A DNA stretch of 64,000 bases. It comes from Candidatus Intricatilinea gracilis. GTDB lineage: Bacteria > Pseudomonadota > Gammaproteobacteria > Burkholderiales > Burkholderiaceae_C. This document shows, piece after piece, positions 32,871-41,506 of this stretch. Position 1 is the stretch's first letter, and every line of letters begins with the position of its first letter. A model generated the notes under the pieces. The model searched no databases. It worked only from the letters and a program-made list of their open reading frames with translations, and was not told where the DNA came from. The translations under genes and the position numbers were made by a program. The stretch spans positions 620,001 through 684,000 of the forward strand of contig JADJDQ010000021.1 in assembly GCA_016702605.1 (NCBI GenBank), given 5' to 3'.

Positions 32871-34910
32871 TCAGGTCGCGGTGATCGCCTCGAGTTGTTC
32901 GCCCAGTTCAAGCCAGCGGTTCTCGAGAGTTGCCATGTCTTCCTCGACCTGGCGCAGGCGCCGGCCACGGTCGGCACGTTGGTCGACCGGTAGATCGGGG
33001 CTGGACAACGCCACCAGCAGCGCCGCGTGTTCGGCCTGCGCCTTGGCCAGGTCGGCCTCGACGCGCGCCTGTTCCTTCTTGATCGGGCGCGCCTGGTCAG
33101 CCAGTTTCTGGCGAGCTGCAGCCTGGGCCTTGCGGTCGTCGCCGCTGCCACCGCGCTGAGCCGGTGTTACTGCGCCGCTTGCTGGCGCTGCAACCGGCTT
33201 GGCAGCTGCCACAGGTTTGCTCGCCGGCGCCGGTGCGGCCTTGGGCGCTGGGGCCGGCGCGGGCGCCGGGCTGCCGGCGGCGTTCTTGCGTGCGGCGCGC
33301 GCCACTTCACGGCTTTGGTCGAGCAGCCATTTCTGGTAGTCGTCCAGGTCGCCGTCGAACTCCTCGATGTGGCCCTTGGTGACCAGCCAGAACTCGTCGC
33401 ACACCTCGCGCAGTAGGGCGCGGTCGTGGCTGACCAGCATCACCGTGCCTTCGTATTCGTTGAGCGCCATGCTCAGCGCCTCGCGGGTGTTGAGGTCGAG
33501 GTGGTTGGTCGGTTCGTCCAGCAGCAGCAGGTTGGGGCGTTGCCACACCAGCATGGCCAGGACGAGTCGCGCCTTTTCGCCGCCCGACAGGCTGCCCACG
33601 GCCTGGATCACCATCTCGCCGACAAAACGAAAGCGGCCGAGAAAATCGCGCAGTTCCTGCTCGCGCGCCTGCGGGCCGTAGTCGCGCGCCAGGCGGATCA
33701 TGTGCTGCAGCGGGCCTTCGTCGGGGCGCAGCACGTCGAGTTCCTGCTGCGCGAAGTAGCCGATCGCCAGGCCCTTGCCCTCCTGTACCGTGCCGTCCAG
33801 TGGTTTCATGGTGCGCGCCAGTGCCTTCACCAGCGTCGACTTGCCCTGGCCGTTGGCGCCCAGGATGCCGATGCGCTGGCCCGGCAACACGCTGCGGTTG
33901 ATGCCGCTGACGATGATCTTGTCGGGTGCGCCGTCCTGGCCAGCGTAACCCACCACCATGTCGCTCATCACCATCATCGGGTTGGGCAGGTTGACCGGCT
34001 CGCGGAACTCGAACTGGAAGTCTGCACTGGTCAGCACCGGCGCAATCTTCTCCATGCGCGCCAGCGCCTTCACCCGGCTTTGCGCCTGCTTGGCCTTGCT
34101 GGCCTTGGCCTTGAAACGATCGATGAAGCGCTGCAGGTGGGCGATCTTTTCCTTTTGTTTGCCGTAGGCCGCCTGCTGCTGCTCCATGCGTTCGGCGCGC
34201 ATCTGTTCGAAGCTGCTGTAGTTGCCGCCGTAACGCGTGATCTTGCATTCGTCCAGATGCAGGGTCACCTTGGTGACGGCGTCCAGAAACTCGCGGTCGT
34301 GGCTGATCACGAGCATGGTGCCCTCGAAGCGCACCAGCCAGGCTTCCAGCCACACCAGGGCGTCCAGGTCCAGGTGGTTGGTGGGTTCGTCGAGCAGCAG
34401 CAGGTCGCCCGGCGCCATCAGCGCGCGCGCCAGTTGCAGGCGCATGCGCCAGCCGCCCGAGAAGCTGTTGACGGGTGAATCCACATCGCCCGGCTTGAAG
34501 CCCAGGCCCAGCAGCAGCGCCTGCGCACGCGCCGTGGCGTCGAAGCCACCGGCGTCCTGGATCATCTGGTGCGCCTCGGCGATGGCATGGCCGTCGTCGC
34601 CGGCCTCGGCGGCGGCCACGGCGGCATAGGCGGCCATCAGCGGCACGTCACCTTCGAGCACGAAGTCGGTGGCGCCGGTGTCGGTTTCAGGCATCTCCTG
34701 CGCCACTTCGGCGATGCGCCAGCGCGGTGGCATCTCGACATCACCCGCATCGGCCTGCAGCCGGTGGGTCAGCAGCGAGAACAGCGAGGACTTGCCCGCG
34801 CCATTGCGGCCCACCAGGCTGGCCTTTTCCCCTGGGTTGAGCGTGAACGAGGCGGATTGCAGGACGGCCTTGGAGCCACGCAGCAGGGAGATATTCTTGA
34901 GGGTCAGCAT
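32871..34910 (-). CDS. ABC-F family ATPase (YheS-like)
   Basis: Cytosolic twin-ATPase protein of the ABC-F family, which acts on ribosomes rather than in transport. Two nucleotide-binding domains are visible: Walker A GRNGAGKSS and GANGQGKST, signatures FSGGWRMRL and LSGGEKARL, and Walker B LLLLDEPTNHLDL twice. Between them is the basic P-site-tRNA-interaction linker (FIDRFKAKASKAKQAQSR). An Ala/Pro-rich linker leads to a C-terminal coiled coil (KKEQARVEADLAKAQAEH). With the start at 34910 (MLTLKNISLLRG) it has 679 residues, as in YheS. Confidence 0.95.
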   Translation of the reverse strand: MLTLKNISLLRGSKAVLQSASFTLNPGEKASLVGRNGAGKSSLFSLLTHRLQADAGDVEMPPRWRIAEVAQEMPETDTGATDFVLEGDVPLMAAYAAVAAAEAGDDGHAIAEAHQMIQDAGGFDATARAQALLLGLGFKPGDVDSPVNSFSGGWRMRLQLARALMAPGDLLLLDEPTNHLDLDALVWLEAWLVRFEGTMLVISHDREFLDAVTKVTLHLDECKITRYGGNYSSFEQMRAERMEQQQAAYGKQKEKIAHLQRFIDRFKAKASKAKQAQSRVKALARMEKIAPVLTSADFQFEFREPVNLPNPMMVMSDMVVGYAGQDGAPDKIIVSGINRSVLPGQRIGILGANGQGKSTLVKALARTMKPLDGTVQEGKGLAIGYFAQQELDVLRPDEGPLQHMIRLARDYGPQAREQELRDFLGRFRFVGEMVIQAVGSLSGGEKARLVLAMLVWQRPNLLLLDEPTNHLDLNTREALSMALNEYEGTVMLVSHDRALLREVCDEFWLVTKGHIEEFDGDLDDYQKWLLDQSREVARAARKNAAGSPAPAPAPAPKAAPAPASKPVAAAKPVAAPASGAVTPAQRGGSGDDRKAQAAARQKLADQARPIKKEQARVEADLAKAQAEHAALLVALSSPDLPVDQRADRGRRLRQVEEDMATLENRWLELGEQLEAITAT

Positions 34911-35120
34911 GGGGGGCAGGCAGAGGAACAGGCCGTCGTCGACCAGGGGCCGAAGGGGCGGCAGTTTAGGCGAGGCCAGGTTGGTGGAGGCAGGAGCGCC
35001 GGGTGCCATGTGGCGCCCGGTGACACGCACAGCGTCGCGCTTGTCACCCCAGGTCACCTGTGCGGATGACGTCGCTCTATCGGCGCCGCTCGATTGCAGC
35101 TACGCTGCTGAAAAAACAAC

Positions 35121-37229
35121 ATGCCGCAGCGCAACAACATCCTGATTGTCGACTCACGGCCCGAAGAGGTCGAGGCACTGGCCGCCGCACTGGGTCGCGA
35201 CGGCCGTGTCACGGTGGTGGCCGACAGTGCCGCCGCCTGGTTGGTACTGCTCAGCAGGCGCCCGGAGCTGGTGCTGATCGACGTCGACCAGGCCCATGGC
35301 CGTCACGAGGCACAGCCTGGTGGCTACGAACTGGCCCGGCGTATCCGAGACGAACGATCGCTGGCTGGTGTGCCGGTGGTGTTGCTCAGCGCCCGGCTCG
35401 ATCCACAGGCCGAAAGCCTGGGCCTGCAACTGGGCGCGGTCGATGTGCTCGGCAAACCGCTGCAGGTCGAGATCGCCCGGCTGCGGGTGGCGGGCCACCT
35501 CGAGCGCGGGCGGCTCAGCGCGGCGCTGGTGCGTTCGCTGCGTGCGGGTGGCCTGGCCTTGTGGGAATGTGTGGCGGGTGTCTGCCGCATCACCGACGGC
35601 GCCAGCGAGTTGCTCGGCATCGACGACCCCCACCTGCGCCACCAGGGGTTGCACTGGCACCAGCTGGTGCACCCACACGACCTGCCGGCCCTCGACCTGG
35701 CGTTGCGCCGGGTTGGCCTGCCCGGTGTCGGGCTCGAGCAACAGCCGGTGACGCCGACCGACGTCGCCAGGCGTCGTCAGGGAGAGCCGTCCGGTGTGCT
35801 GTCAGCCGTTGCAAACGGCCCACACCCGCCCGCCGGACTGCCAACCACCATCGACGCCCGCCGGCCCGGCGGCCTGCTGGCACTGGACCTGCGCCTGCGC
35901 CGACAAGACGGCAGCTGGATCTGGGTGGCGATGCACGGGCGTGTCATCGAGCCGGGTACCGGGGCGACAGGTCACACCTTCACAAGCCCCACGAATCAAT
36001 CGGGGCCATCCGGCCAGGCGATCCACACGCTCCACACCAGTGGCACGAGCCGCGCATCCAGCGCACTCGACACGAGCAACCCAGCCGACGCGACACACCC
36101 GGCCGACCTGACCGGCTCGAGCCTGGCCGGCACCATGGTCGACATCAGCACACGCAAACAACTCGAGGCGACCCTGCGTGAACGCGAAGCTGGTCTCAGT
36201 GTCTTGTTGGCCTCGTTGCATGACCTGGTCATCACGCTGGACGGTGAGGGTGGTGTCAGCACCTGCCATCTGCCGGTGGAGTTCGAGCTCGACTTGCCGG
36301 AGCCGCTCACGCTCGGACGGCCCTACCGCGAGTTGTTGCCACCCGGCATCGCCGGGCCCTTGCACGACGCCTTGGCCGGCCTGGCGCTCGACGGTCGCCG
36401 GCGCAGCTTCGAATGCAGCTGGCCGGCACCCGCGCCGCAGGGGGCTGCGGCGCCCGATCGCTTGCGCCACGGGCTGGCGAGTCTGAGCTTGCTGCAGTCG
36501 CCGCTGCAACGCGTGGGGGGGGCGGCTGGGGACGCGGGCGAGGTGCCGGCGCCGTCGCAAGAGGGCGGACGCCTTGAGGTCGATGCGCTGGCGCTGGCCG
36601 CCTGGCCGGTGGAGCCAGGCTGGGGTCGGCCGGCTGCGCCGGGACTGGGTGCACTGCTGGTGTTGCGCGACGTCACCGAACACAAGATCGAGGAAGAGGC
36701 GATCCGCCAGCTGGCCTATTTCGACCCACTCACCGCCTTGCCCAACCGACGCCTGCTGCAGGACCGACTGCACCAGGCGCAGGCCAGCAGCCAGCGCCGG
36801 CGGCGCCACGGCGCACTGATCTTCATCGACCTCGATTACTTCAAGCAGGTCAACGACCAATATGGCCATCACTGTGGCGACCAGTTGCTGGTCGAACTGG
36901 CGCGTCGGCTGCAGGTGAGTGTGCGTGCCTGCGACACGGTGGCGCGCCTGGGCGGCGACGAATTCGTGGTGGTGCTGGCCGACCTGGACGCCCAGGCCGA
37001 GGTGGCTCGCACCCAGCTGGGCCAGATCGCCGCCAAGATGCTGGGCCGCCTGACACGCACCTACGAGATCGGCGAGCGGCGCCACCGCTGCACCGCCAGC
37101 TTGGGCGCCGCCTTGTTCCTGGGTGTGTCGCCTGACATGGACACCTTGCTGGCGCGTGCCGATGCGGCCATGTACCGGGCCAAGGGCGCCGGGCGCAATG
37201 CGCTGTGTATTGCCAACGATTCGGGCTGA
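35121..37229 (+). CDS. Response regulator-PAS-type diguanylate cyclase
   Basis: Predicted c-di-GMP synthase. A receiver-like domain (residues 5-125; possible phosphoacceptor Asp54 in LVLIDVDQ, Lys in LGKPLQ) is followed by two PAS-like regions (about 140-350 and 355-520) broken by Thr/Ser/Pro-rich and Ala/Pro-rich low-complexity stretches, then a GGDEF domain. The active site is intact (GGDEF at 611-615) and an RxxD inhibitory site (RACD) lies five residues before it, so feedback control by the product is expected. ATG 35121 has no strong ribosome site. No partner kinase is adjacent. It is a candidate source of the signal read by LapD (inference). Confidence 0.9.
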   Translation: MPQRNNILIVDSRPEEVEALAAALGRDGRVTVVADSAAAWLVLLSRRPELVLIDVDQAHGRHEAQPGGYELARRIRDERSLAGVPVVLLSARLDPQAESLGLQLGAVDVLGKPLQVEIARLRVAGHLERGRLSAALVRSLRAGGLALWECVAGVCRITDGASELLGIDDPHLRHQGLHWHQLVHPHDLPALDLALRRVGLPGVGLEQQPVTPTDVARRRQGEPSGVLSAVANGPHPPAGLPTTIDARRPGGLLALDLRLRRQDGSWIWVAMHGRVIEPGTGATGHTFTSPTNQSGPSGQAIHTLHTSGTSRASSALDTSNPADATHPADLTGSSLAGTMVDISTRKQLEATLREREAGLSVLLASLHDLVITLDGEGGVSTCHLPVEFELDLPEPLTLGRPYRELLPPGIAGPLHDALAGLALDGRRRSFECSWPAPAPQGAAAPDRLRHGLASLSLLQSPLQRVGGAAGDAGEVPAPSQEGGRLEVDALALAAWPVEPGWGRPAAPGLGALLVLRDVTEHKIEEEAIRQLAYFDPLTALPNRRLLQDRLHQAQASSQRRRRHGALIFIDLDYFKQVNDQYGHHCGDQLLVELARRLQVSVRACDTVARLGGDEFVVVLADLDAQAEVARTQLGQIAAKMLGRLTRTYEIGERRHRCTASLGAALFLGVSPDMDTLLARADAAMYRAKGAGRNALCIANDSG

Positions 37230-37257
37230 CGCTGGGGCTGGCCGGCAGGGCTGGGTG

Positions 37258-38562
37258 TCAGGGCCTGGGTGTGGACCCGGGCGCGGCCTTGCGGGGTGTC
37301 TTGCGGGTGGTGGGCTTCGGCTCGAAGTTACTGCGGTCGACCGCGCGGCCACGCTCACGCGCGATGGTTTCACCCAGGTCGAGCACGGCCATGGCGTAGT
37401 AGGCCGACCAGTTGTAACGTGTCAGCGCCCAGAAGTTTTCGGTGCCGGCCACATAACTCGGGGCATCGTCGCCGTTGCGCAGTTCCACCAGCGCGAGCAG
37501 GCCGGTGTGTTCGCGGCCGAACTCGTCGAGCACCGCGCCGGCGTCTTCGAGCTCGGTGCGGGTGAAGACCGGGCGGATGTCGGGTTCGAGCAGGGCGGCA
37601 AGTTGATCGGGGTCTTCGGGGGGGTCGACACCGAAACGCGCCGGCATGCCACTTTGCCAGCCGTGGGCGGCCAGGAAGTTGGCGATGCTGCCGATCACGT
37701 CGGGCAGGCTGGTGCGCAGGTCGATGCGGCTGTCGCCGTTGAAATCGACCGCATGGGTCAGCCACGAGCCCGGCATGAACTGGCCCCAGCCGATGGCGCC
37801 GGCGTACGAGCCCTTGATCGACGCCGGGTCGACACCCTCGCGCTGCGCCAGGCGCAACAACGCGCCGAGCTGCTCGCGAAAGAAGGCGCTGCGGTCGCTG
37901 CGGCCACTCGGGAAATCGAAGGCCAGCGTGGTCAGCGCGTCGAGCACGCGGTAGTTACCCATGTGCCTGCCGTACAAGGTCTCGACACCCAGGATGCCGA
38001 TGATCACCTCGGCCGGCACGCCGTAACGCTGCTCGGCGATGGTGAGCCAGCGGTGGTTCTCGGCCCAGAAGGCCAGCCCGGCGCGGATGTGCTGGGTATC
38101 GACGAAACGTGCCCGGTAGGCTGCCCAGTTGCGTGTCTGCGGATTGGCGGGCGGCATGATGAGCTGCGCCACGTCGGCCTTGTAGCAAGCTTGCGCCAGG
38201 GTCTGCAGTGTGCTGTCGGCGTCCAGCTCGGGGACCTGGGCCGCCAGGTCACGGGCAAAGTTGCGCACCACCTCGTGTTGTGCGTAGGCTTCACCACCCG
38301 GTGCATCGAGGCAGATGTCGGCGCTGCGGTTGACCTTGGGACTGCGGGCGACGGGGGCAGGTGATCGCCTGCCTGCCGGTGCTGCGGCAGGTGCTGGTGT
38401 CGGCGTGGGCATGGCGACAGGTGCTGCCGGGGTCGGGTCGCCGAGCAAGGCTTCCTGACCGGGCACCGGTTGCGCGTGCAGGCTGCTGGGCAGGACGCCT
38501 GCACACACCGCCACCACCGTCAGCCAGACGGCTGTCAGCGGGCGCAGTCCGCGCGTCTTCAT
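37258..38562 (-). CDS. mltB: Membrane-bound lytic murein transglycosylase B
   Basis: Cleaves the glycan strands of peptidoglycan with 1,6-anhydro product formation. The 434-residue protein starts with a signal peptide (MKTRGLRPLTAVWLTVVAVC) and an Ala/Pro-rich spacer, then the SLT_2 domain with the catalytic glutamate in IIGILGVETLYGRHMGNYRV and the signature SYAGAIGWGQFMPGSW. An obvious lipobox at the signal end is not clear, so lipidation is uncertain. Convergent with the diguanylate cyclase and 323 bp from the divergent acyl-CoA synthetase. Confidence 0.92.
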   Translation of the reverse strand: MKTRGLRPLTAVWLTVVAVCAGVLPSSLHAQPVPGQEALLGDPTPAAPVAMPTPTPAPAAAPAGRRSPAPVARSPKVNRSADICLDAPGGEAYAQHEVVRNFARDLAAQVPELDADSTLQTLAQACYKADVAQLIMPPANPQTRNWAAYRARFVDTQHIRAGLAFWAENHRWLTIAEQRYGVPAEVIIGILGVETLYGRHMGNYRVLDALTTLAFDFPSGRSDRSAFFREQLGALLRLAQREGVDPASIKGSYAGAIGWGQFMPGSWLTHAVDFNGDSRIDLRTSLPDVIGSIANFLAAHGWQSGMPARFGVDPPEDPDQLAALLEPDIRPVFTRTELEDAGAVLDEFGREHTGLLALVELRNGDDAPSYVAGTENFWALTRYNWSAYYAMAVLDLGETIARERGRAVDRSNFEPKPTTRKTPRKAAPGSTPRP

Positions 38563-38885
38563 GGCACGTGTGGTGCGATTGGCGGCAGCGGCGCATGTGG
38601 TGCCGGTGAGCAACTCGCACGCTGGCTGCGGCTCCTGCAACCCGCTTCTGGTGTTGTCGGCAAGCAGGTGACTTGGGCAGGGCGACGGGTCGAAACGTGG
38701 AAGTGCGAAGGCTGGCATGGCGAGCGGCATTGTGCGTGGGCGCGTGACGGCTGCAGGCGCGCGGGTGCATCAGGGCAGGTGTCGAAGGCCTTGTCGGTTG
38801 CGGCGACCATGCGGCGGGGGTCGAGTGGGCGCCAGCTTGGTTAGCATGCCACATTGCTAGCCCCGACCCCGATGGAGACCCCCAC
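38563..38885. other. Divergent promoter region mltB / acyl-CoA synthetase
   Basis: About 320 bp without a supported gene; it should hold the divergent promoters. A ribosome site (ggagacc) precedes the acyl-CoA synthetase. No clear repeats or operator seen. Confidence 0.5.
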
Positions 38886-40544
38886 ATGAGCAACATCTAC
38901 GAGCGCGATCTGGACCGTAACGCGGCCAACTTCGTGGCGCTCAGCCCGGTGAGTTTTGTCGAACGCAGCGCCGAGGTCTTCGGTGATCTGCCGGCGGTGA
39001 TCCACGGCGCGCGGCGCTACACCTGGGCGCAGGTGCGTGATCGTTCGGCCCGCCTGGCGGCGGCGCTGACAGCGCTGGGTGTCGGCCGCGGCGACACGGT
39101 CAGCGTGATGTTGCCCAACACACCCGAGATGGTCGAGGCGCATTACGCCGTGCCAGCCCTGGGTGCCGTGCTCAACACACTCAACACCCGGCTCGACGCC
39201 GCCCTGCTGGCTTGGCAGATGGCGCATTGCGAAGCCGCGGTCATCATCACCGACAGCGAATTTGCGCCGGTGATGGACAAGACCCTGGCGCTGCTCGATA
39301 CCCAGCACGGCCGCAAGCCGGTGGTGATCGACGTGTGTGACAGCGAGTTCAGCGGCGTGCACACCCGACTTGGCCTGCATGACTACGAGGCCATGCTGGC
39401 CGCCCACGAACCAGTCGCCCGCCTGCTGGGCCCCACCGACGAGTGGGACGCCATCGCCGTGAGTTACACCAGCGGCACCACCGGTGACCCGAAAGGTGTG
39501 GTCACACATCACCGCGGCGCCTACCTCAACGCGGTGTGCAACGCGGCCACCTGGACGATGCCGCACTTCCCCAGGTATCTGTGGACCTTGCCGATGTTCC
39601 ACTGCAATGGCTGGTGTTTCCCGTGGACGGTGGCGATGCTGGGCGGCACCCATGTGTGCCTGCGCAAGGTGGATGCCATCAACATCCTGGCGGCGATGCG
39701 TGAACACGGCGTCGACCACTACTGCGCCGCACCCATCGTGCACAACCTGCTCATCGCCGCGCCGGCCGAACTGCGTGCGGGCCTGGGCAAGGTGCGTGGG
39801 CTGGTAGCTGGCGCGGCGCCGCCGGCGGCCATGATCGAAGGCATGGCGCGCCTGGGCTTCGAGATCACCCATGTCTACGGCCTGACCGAGGTCTACGGCC
39901 CGGCGTCGGTGGCGGTGCAGCGCAAGAGGTGGGCGCACGAGACCCTGTCGGAGCAGACGCGGCTGAACGGCCGCCAGGGCGTGCGCTACGAGCTTCAGGA
40001 AGGCATGACCGTGATGAGGACCGACACGCCCGATGACACCCTGATCGAAGTGCCGGCCGATGGATCGACCATGGGCGAGATCATGTTCCGCGGCAACATC
40101 GTCATGAAGGGTTACCTCAAGAACCCCAAGGCCACGGCACAGGCCTTTGCCGGCGGCTGGTTCCACACGGGTGACCTGGCGGTGATGGAGCCCGATCGCT
40201 ACGTGAAGATCAAGGACCGCAGCAAGGACATCATCATCTCGGGCGGCGAAAACATCAGCTCGCTCGAGGTGGAAGACGCCTTGTACCGCCACCCCGCCGT
40301 GCTGGCCTGTGCCGTGGTGGCCAGGCCCGACCCCAAGTGGGGCGAGACCCCGCTGGCCTATGTGGAGCTGCAGCCAGGCAAGGATGCCACGGCCACCGAG
40401 CTGATCACCCACTGCAAGGGTCTGCTGGCCAGCTACAAGGTGCCACGCGAGATCCGCTTCGAAGCCATCCCCAAGACGTCGACCGGCAAGATACAGAAGT
40501 TCTCGCTGCGCGAACGTGCGAAGTCGAGCCAGGCGATCGAATAG
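38886..40544 (+). CDS. Acyl-CoA synthetase (AMP-binding)
   Basis: Activates a fatty or aromatic carboxylic acid to its CoA thioester via an acyl-adenylate. The 552-residue protein carries the adenylate-forming motifs YTSGTTGDPKGV, VYGLTEVYGP, GWFHTGDLAVM and the C-terminal KDRSKDIIISGGENIS with lysine in KTSTGKIQK. It resembles the medium-chain/DMSP-type acyl-CoA synthetases (AlkK/DmdB-like) but the substrate cannot be fixed from sequence. An enoyl-CoA hydratase gene follows 50 bp downstream, suggesting a shared fatty-acid degradation role. Confidence 0.92.
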   Translation: MSNIYERDLDRNAANFVALSPVSFVERSAEVFGDLPAVIHGARRYTWAQVRDRSARLAAALTALGVGRGDTVSVMLPNTPEMVEAHYAVPALGAVLNTLNTRLDAALLAWQMAHCEAAVIITDSEFAPVMDKTLALLDTQHGRKPVVIDVCDSEFSGVHTRLGLHDYEAMLAAHEPVARLLGPTDEWDAIAVSYTSGTTGDPKGVVTHHRGAYLNAVCNAATWTMPHFPRYLWTLPMFHCNGWCFPWTVAMLGGTHVCLRKVDAINILAAMREHGVDHYCAAPIVHNLLIAAPAELRAGLGKVRGLVAGAAPPAAMIEGMARLGFEITHVYGLTEVYGPASVAVQRKRWAHETLSEQTRLNGRQGVRYELQEGMTVMRTDTPDDTLIEVPADGSTMGEIMFRGNIVMKGYLKNPKATAQAFAGGWFHTGDLAVMEPDRYVKIKDRSKDIIISGGENISSLEVEDALYRHPAVLACAVVARPDPKWGETPLAYVELQPGKDATATELITHCKGLLASYKVPREIRFEAIPKTSTGKIQKFSLRERAKSSQAIE

Positions 40545-40594
40545 TTGAACCGGCCCCCTGAGCCGAGTGTTTGTACAGACAACCGGAGACCCAC

Positions 40595-41380
40595 ATGAAC
40601 CCTGCCGATGCCCCCTTGCTGCTGAGCCAGATCGACGACCGCGGCGTGGTGACCCTCACGCTCAATCGCCCGCAGGCCTTCAATTCACTCAGCGAGGCCA
40701 TGCTGGCAGCGCTGCAGTCCGAACTCGACACCATTGCGCGCAACGAGGCGGCACGTGTGGTGGTGCTGGCCGCCTCTGGCAAAGCCTTTTGCGCGGGCCA
40801 TGACCTCAAGGAGATGCGCGCCGAGCCGTCGCTCGACTACTACCAGCGCCTGTTCGCCCAGTGCGCCAAGGTCATGATGGCGATCCAGACGCTGCCGATG
40901 CCGGTGATCGCCAAGGTGCAGGGCATTGCCACGGCGGCGGGTTGCCAGCTGGTGGCGCAATGTGATCTGGCGGTGGCCGTGTCGACCGCCCGTTTCGCCG
41001 TGAGTGGTGTGAACCTGGGCCTGTTCTGCGCCACGCCGAGTGTGGCGCTGTCGCGCAACCTGGGGCGCAAGCAGGCCTTCGAGATGCTGGTGACGGGTGA
41101 GTTCATCGACGCGGCGCAGGCGCTGGGCAAGGGCCTGATCAACCGCATCGCCGAGCCCGAGCAACTCGACGCCGAAGTCGAGCGCCTGGTCGCCAGCATC
41201 GTGGCCAAGCCGCGGGTGGCGCTGGCCATGGGCAAGGCGCAGTTCTATCGCCAGATCGAGATGGGCATGGCCGCGGCTTACCAGCTGGCCGGCCAGACCA
41301 TGGCCTGCAACATGATGGACGATGCCGCCCTCGAAGGCGTGCAGGCCTTCATCGACAAACGCAAGCCGAGCTGGGCCTGA
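40595..41380 (+). CDS. Enoyl-CoA hydratase/isomerase family protein
   Basis: Crotonase-fold protein expected to act on acyl-CoA intermediates. Family landmarks: TLNRPQAFNSL, the oxyanion-hole segment GKAFCAGHDLKEM and VQGIATAAGCQLVAQCDLAV. Residues usually serving as the two catalytic glutamates are not both present (the second helix reads FAVSGVNLGLF), as in ECHDC3-like proteins, so hydratase activity is uncertain. ATG 40595 lies behind ccggagac; an upstream ATG at 40571 would add eight residues. Likely co-transcribed with the synthetase. Confidence 0.87.
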   Translation: MNPADAPLLLSQIDDRGVVTLTLNRPQAFNSLSEAMLAALQSELDTIARNEAARVVVLAASGKAFCAGHDLKEMRAEPSLDYYQRLFAQCAKVMMAIQTLPMPVIAKVQGIATAAGCQLVAQCDLAVAVSTARFAVSGVNLGLFCATPSVALSRNLGRKQAFEMLVTGEFIDAAQALGKGLINRIAEPEQLDAEVERLVASIVAKPRVALAMGKAQFYRQIEMGMAAAYQLAGQTMACNMMDDAALEGVQAFIDKRKPSWA

Positions 41381-41424
41381 ATCGACAGCTGACGCTTTCT
41401 GGCTGGCGCCGACTCGACGGCGCA

Positions 41425-41456
41425 TGAAAAAAGCCGCCCGGCTTGCGCAGGGCGGC
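41425..41456 (-). terminator. Terminator of the secreted-protein operon
   Basis: Nine-bp stem aagccgccc / gggcggctt with a short loop; on the minus strand it is followed by six T residues. It ends transcription from the 41.5-45.8 kb genes and may weakly terminate the enoyl-CoA hydratase transcript from the other side. Confidence 0.85.
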
Positions 41457-41506
41457 TTGTTGTTGCGTTCGCCCCGTGAGGCGACACGCGGTCTGGCCTT
41501 GACCGA

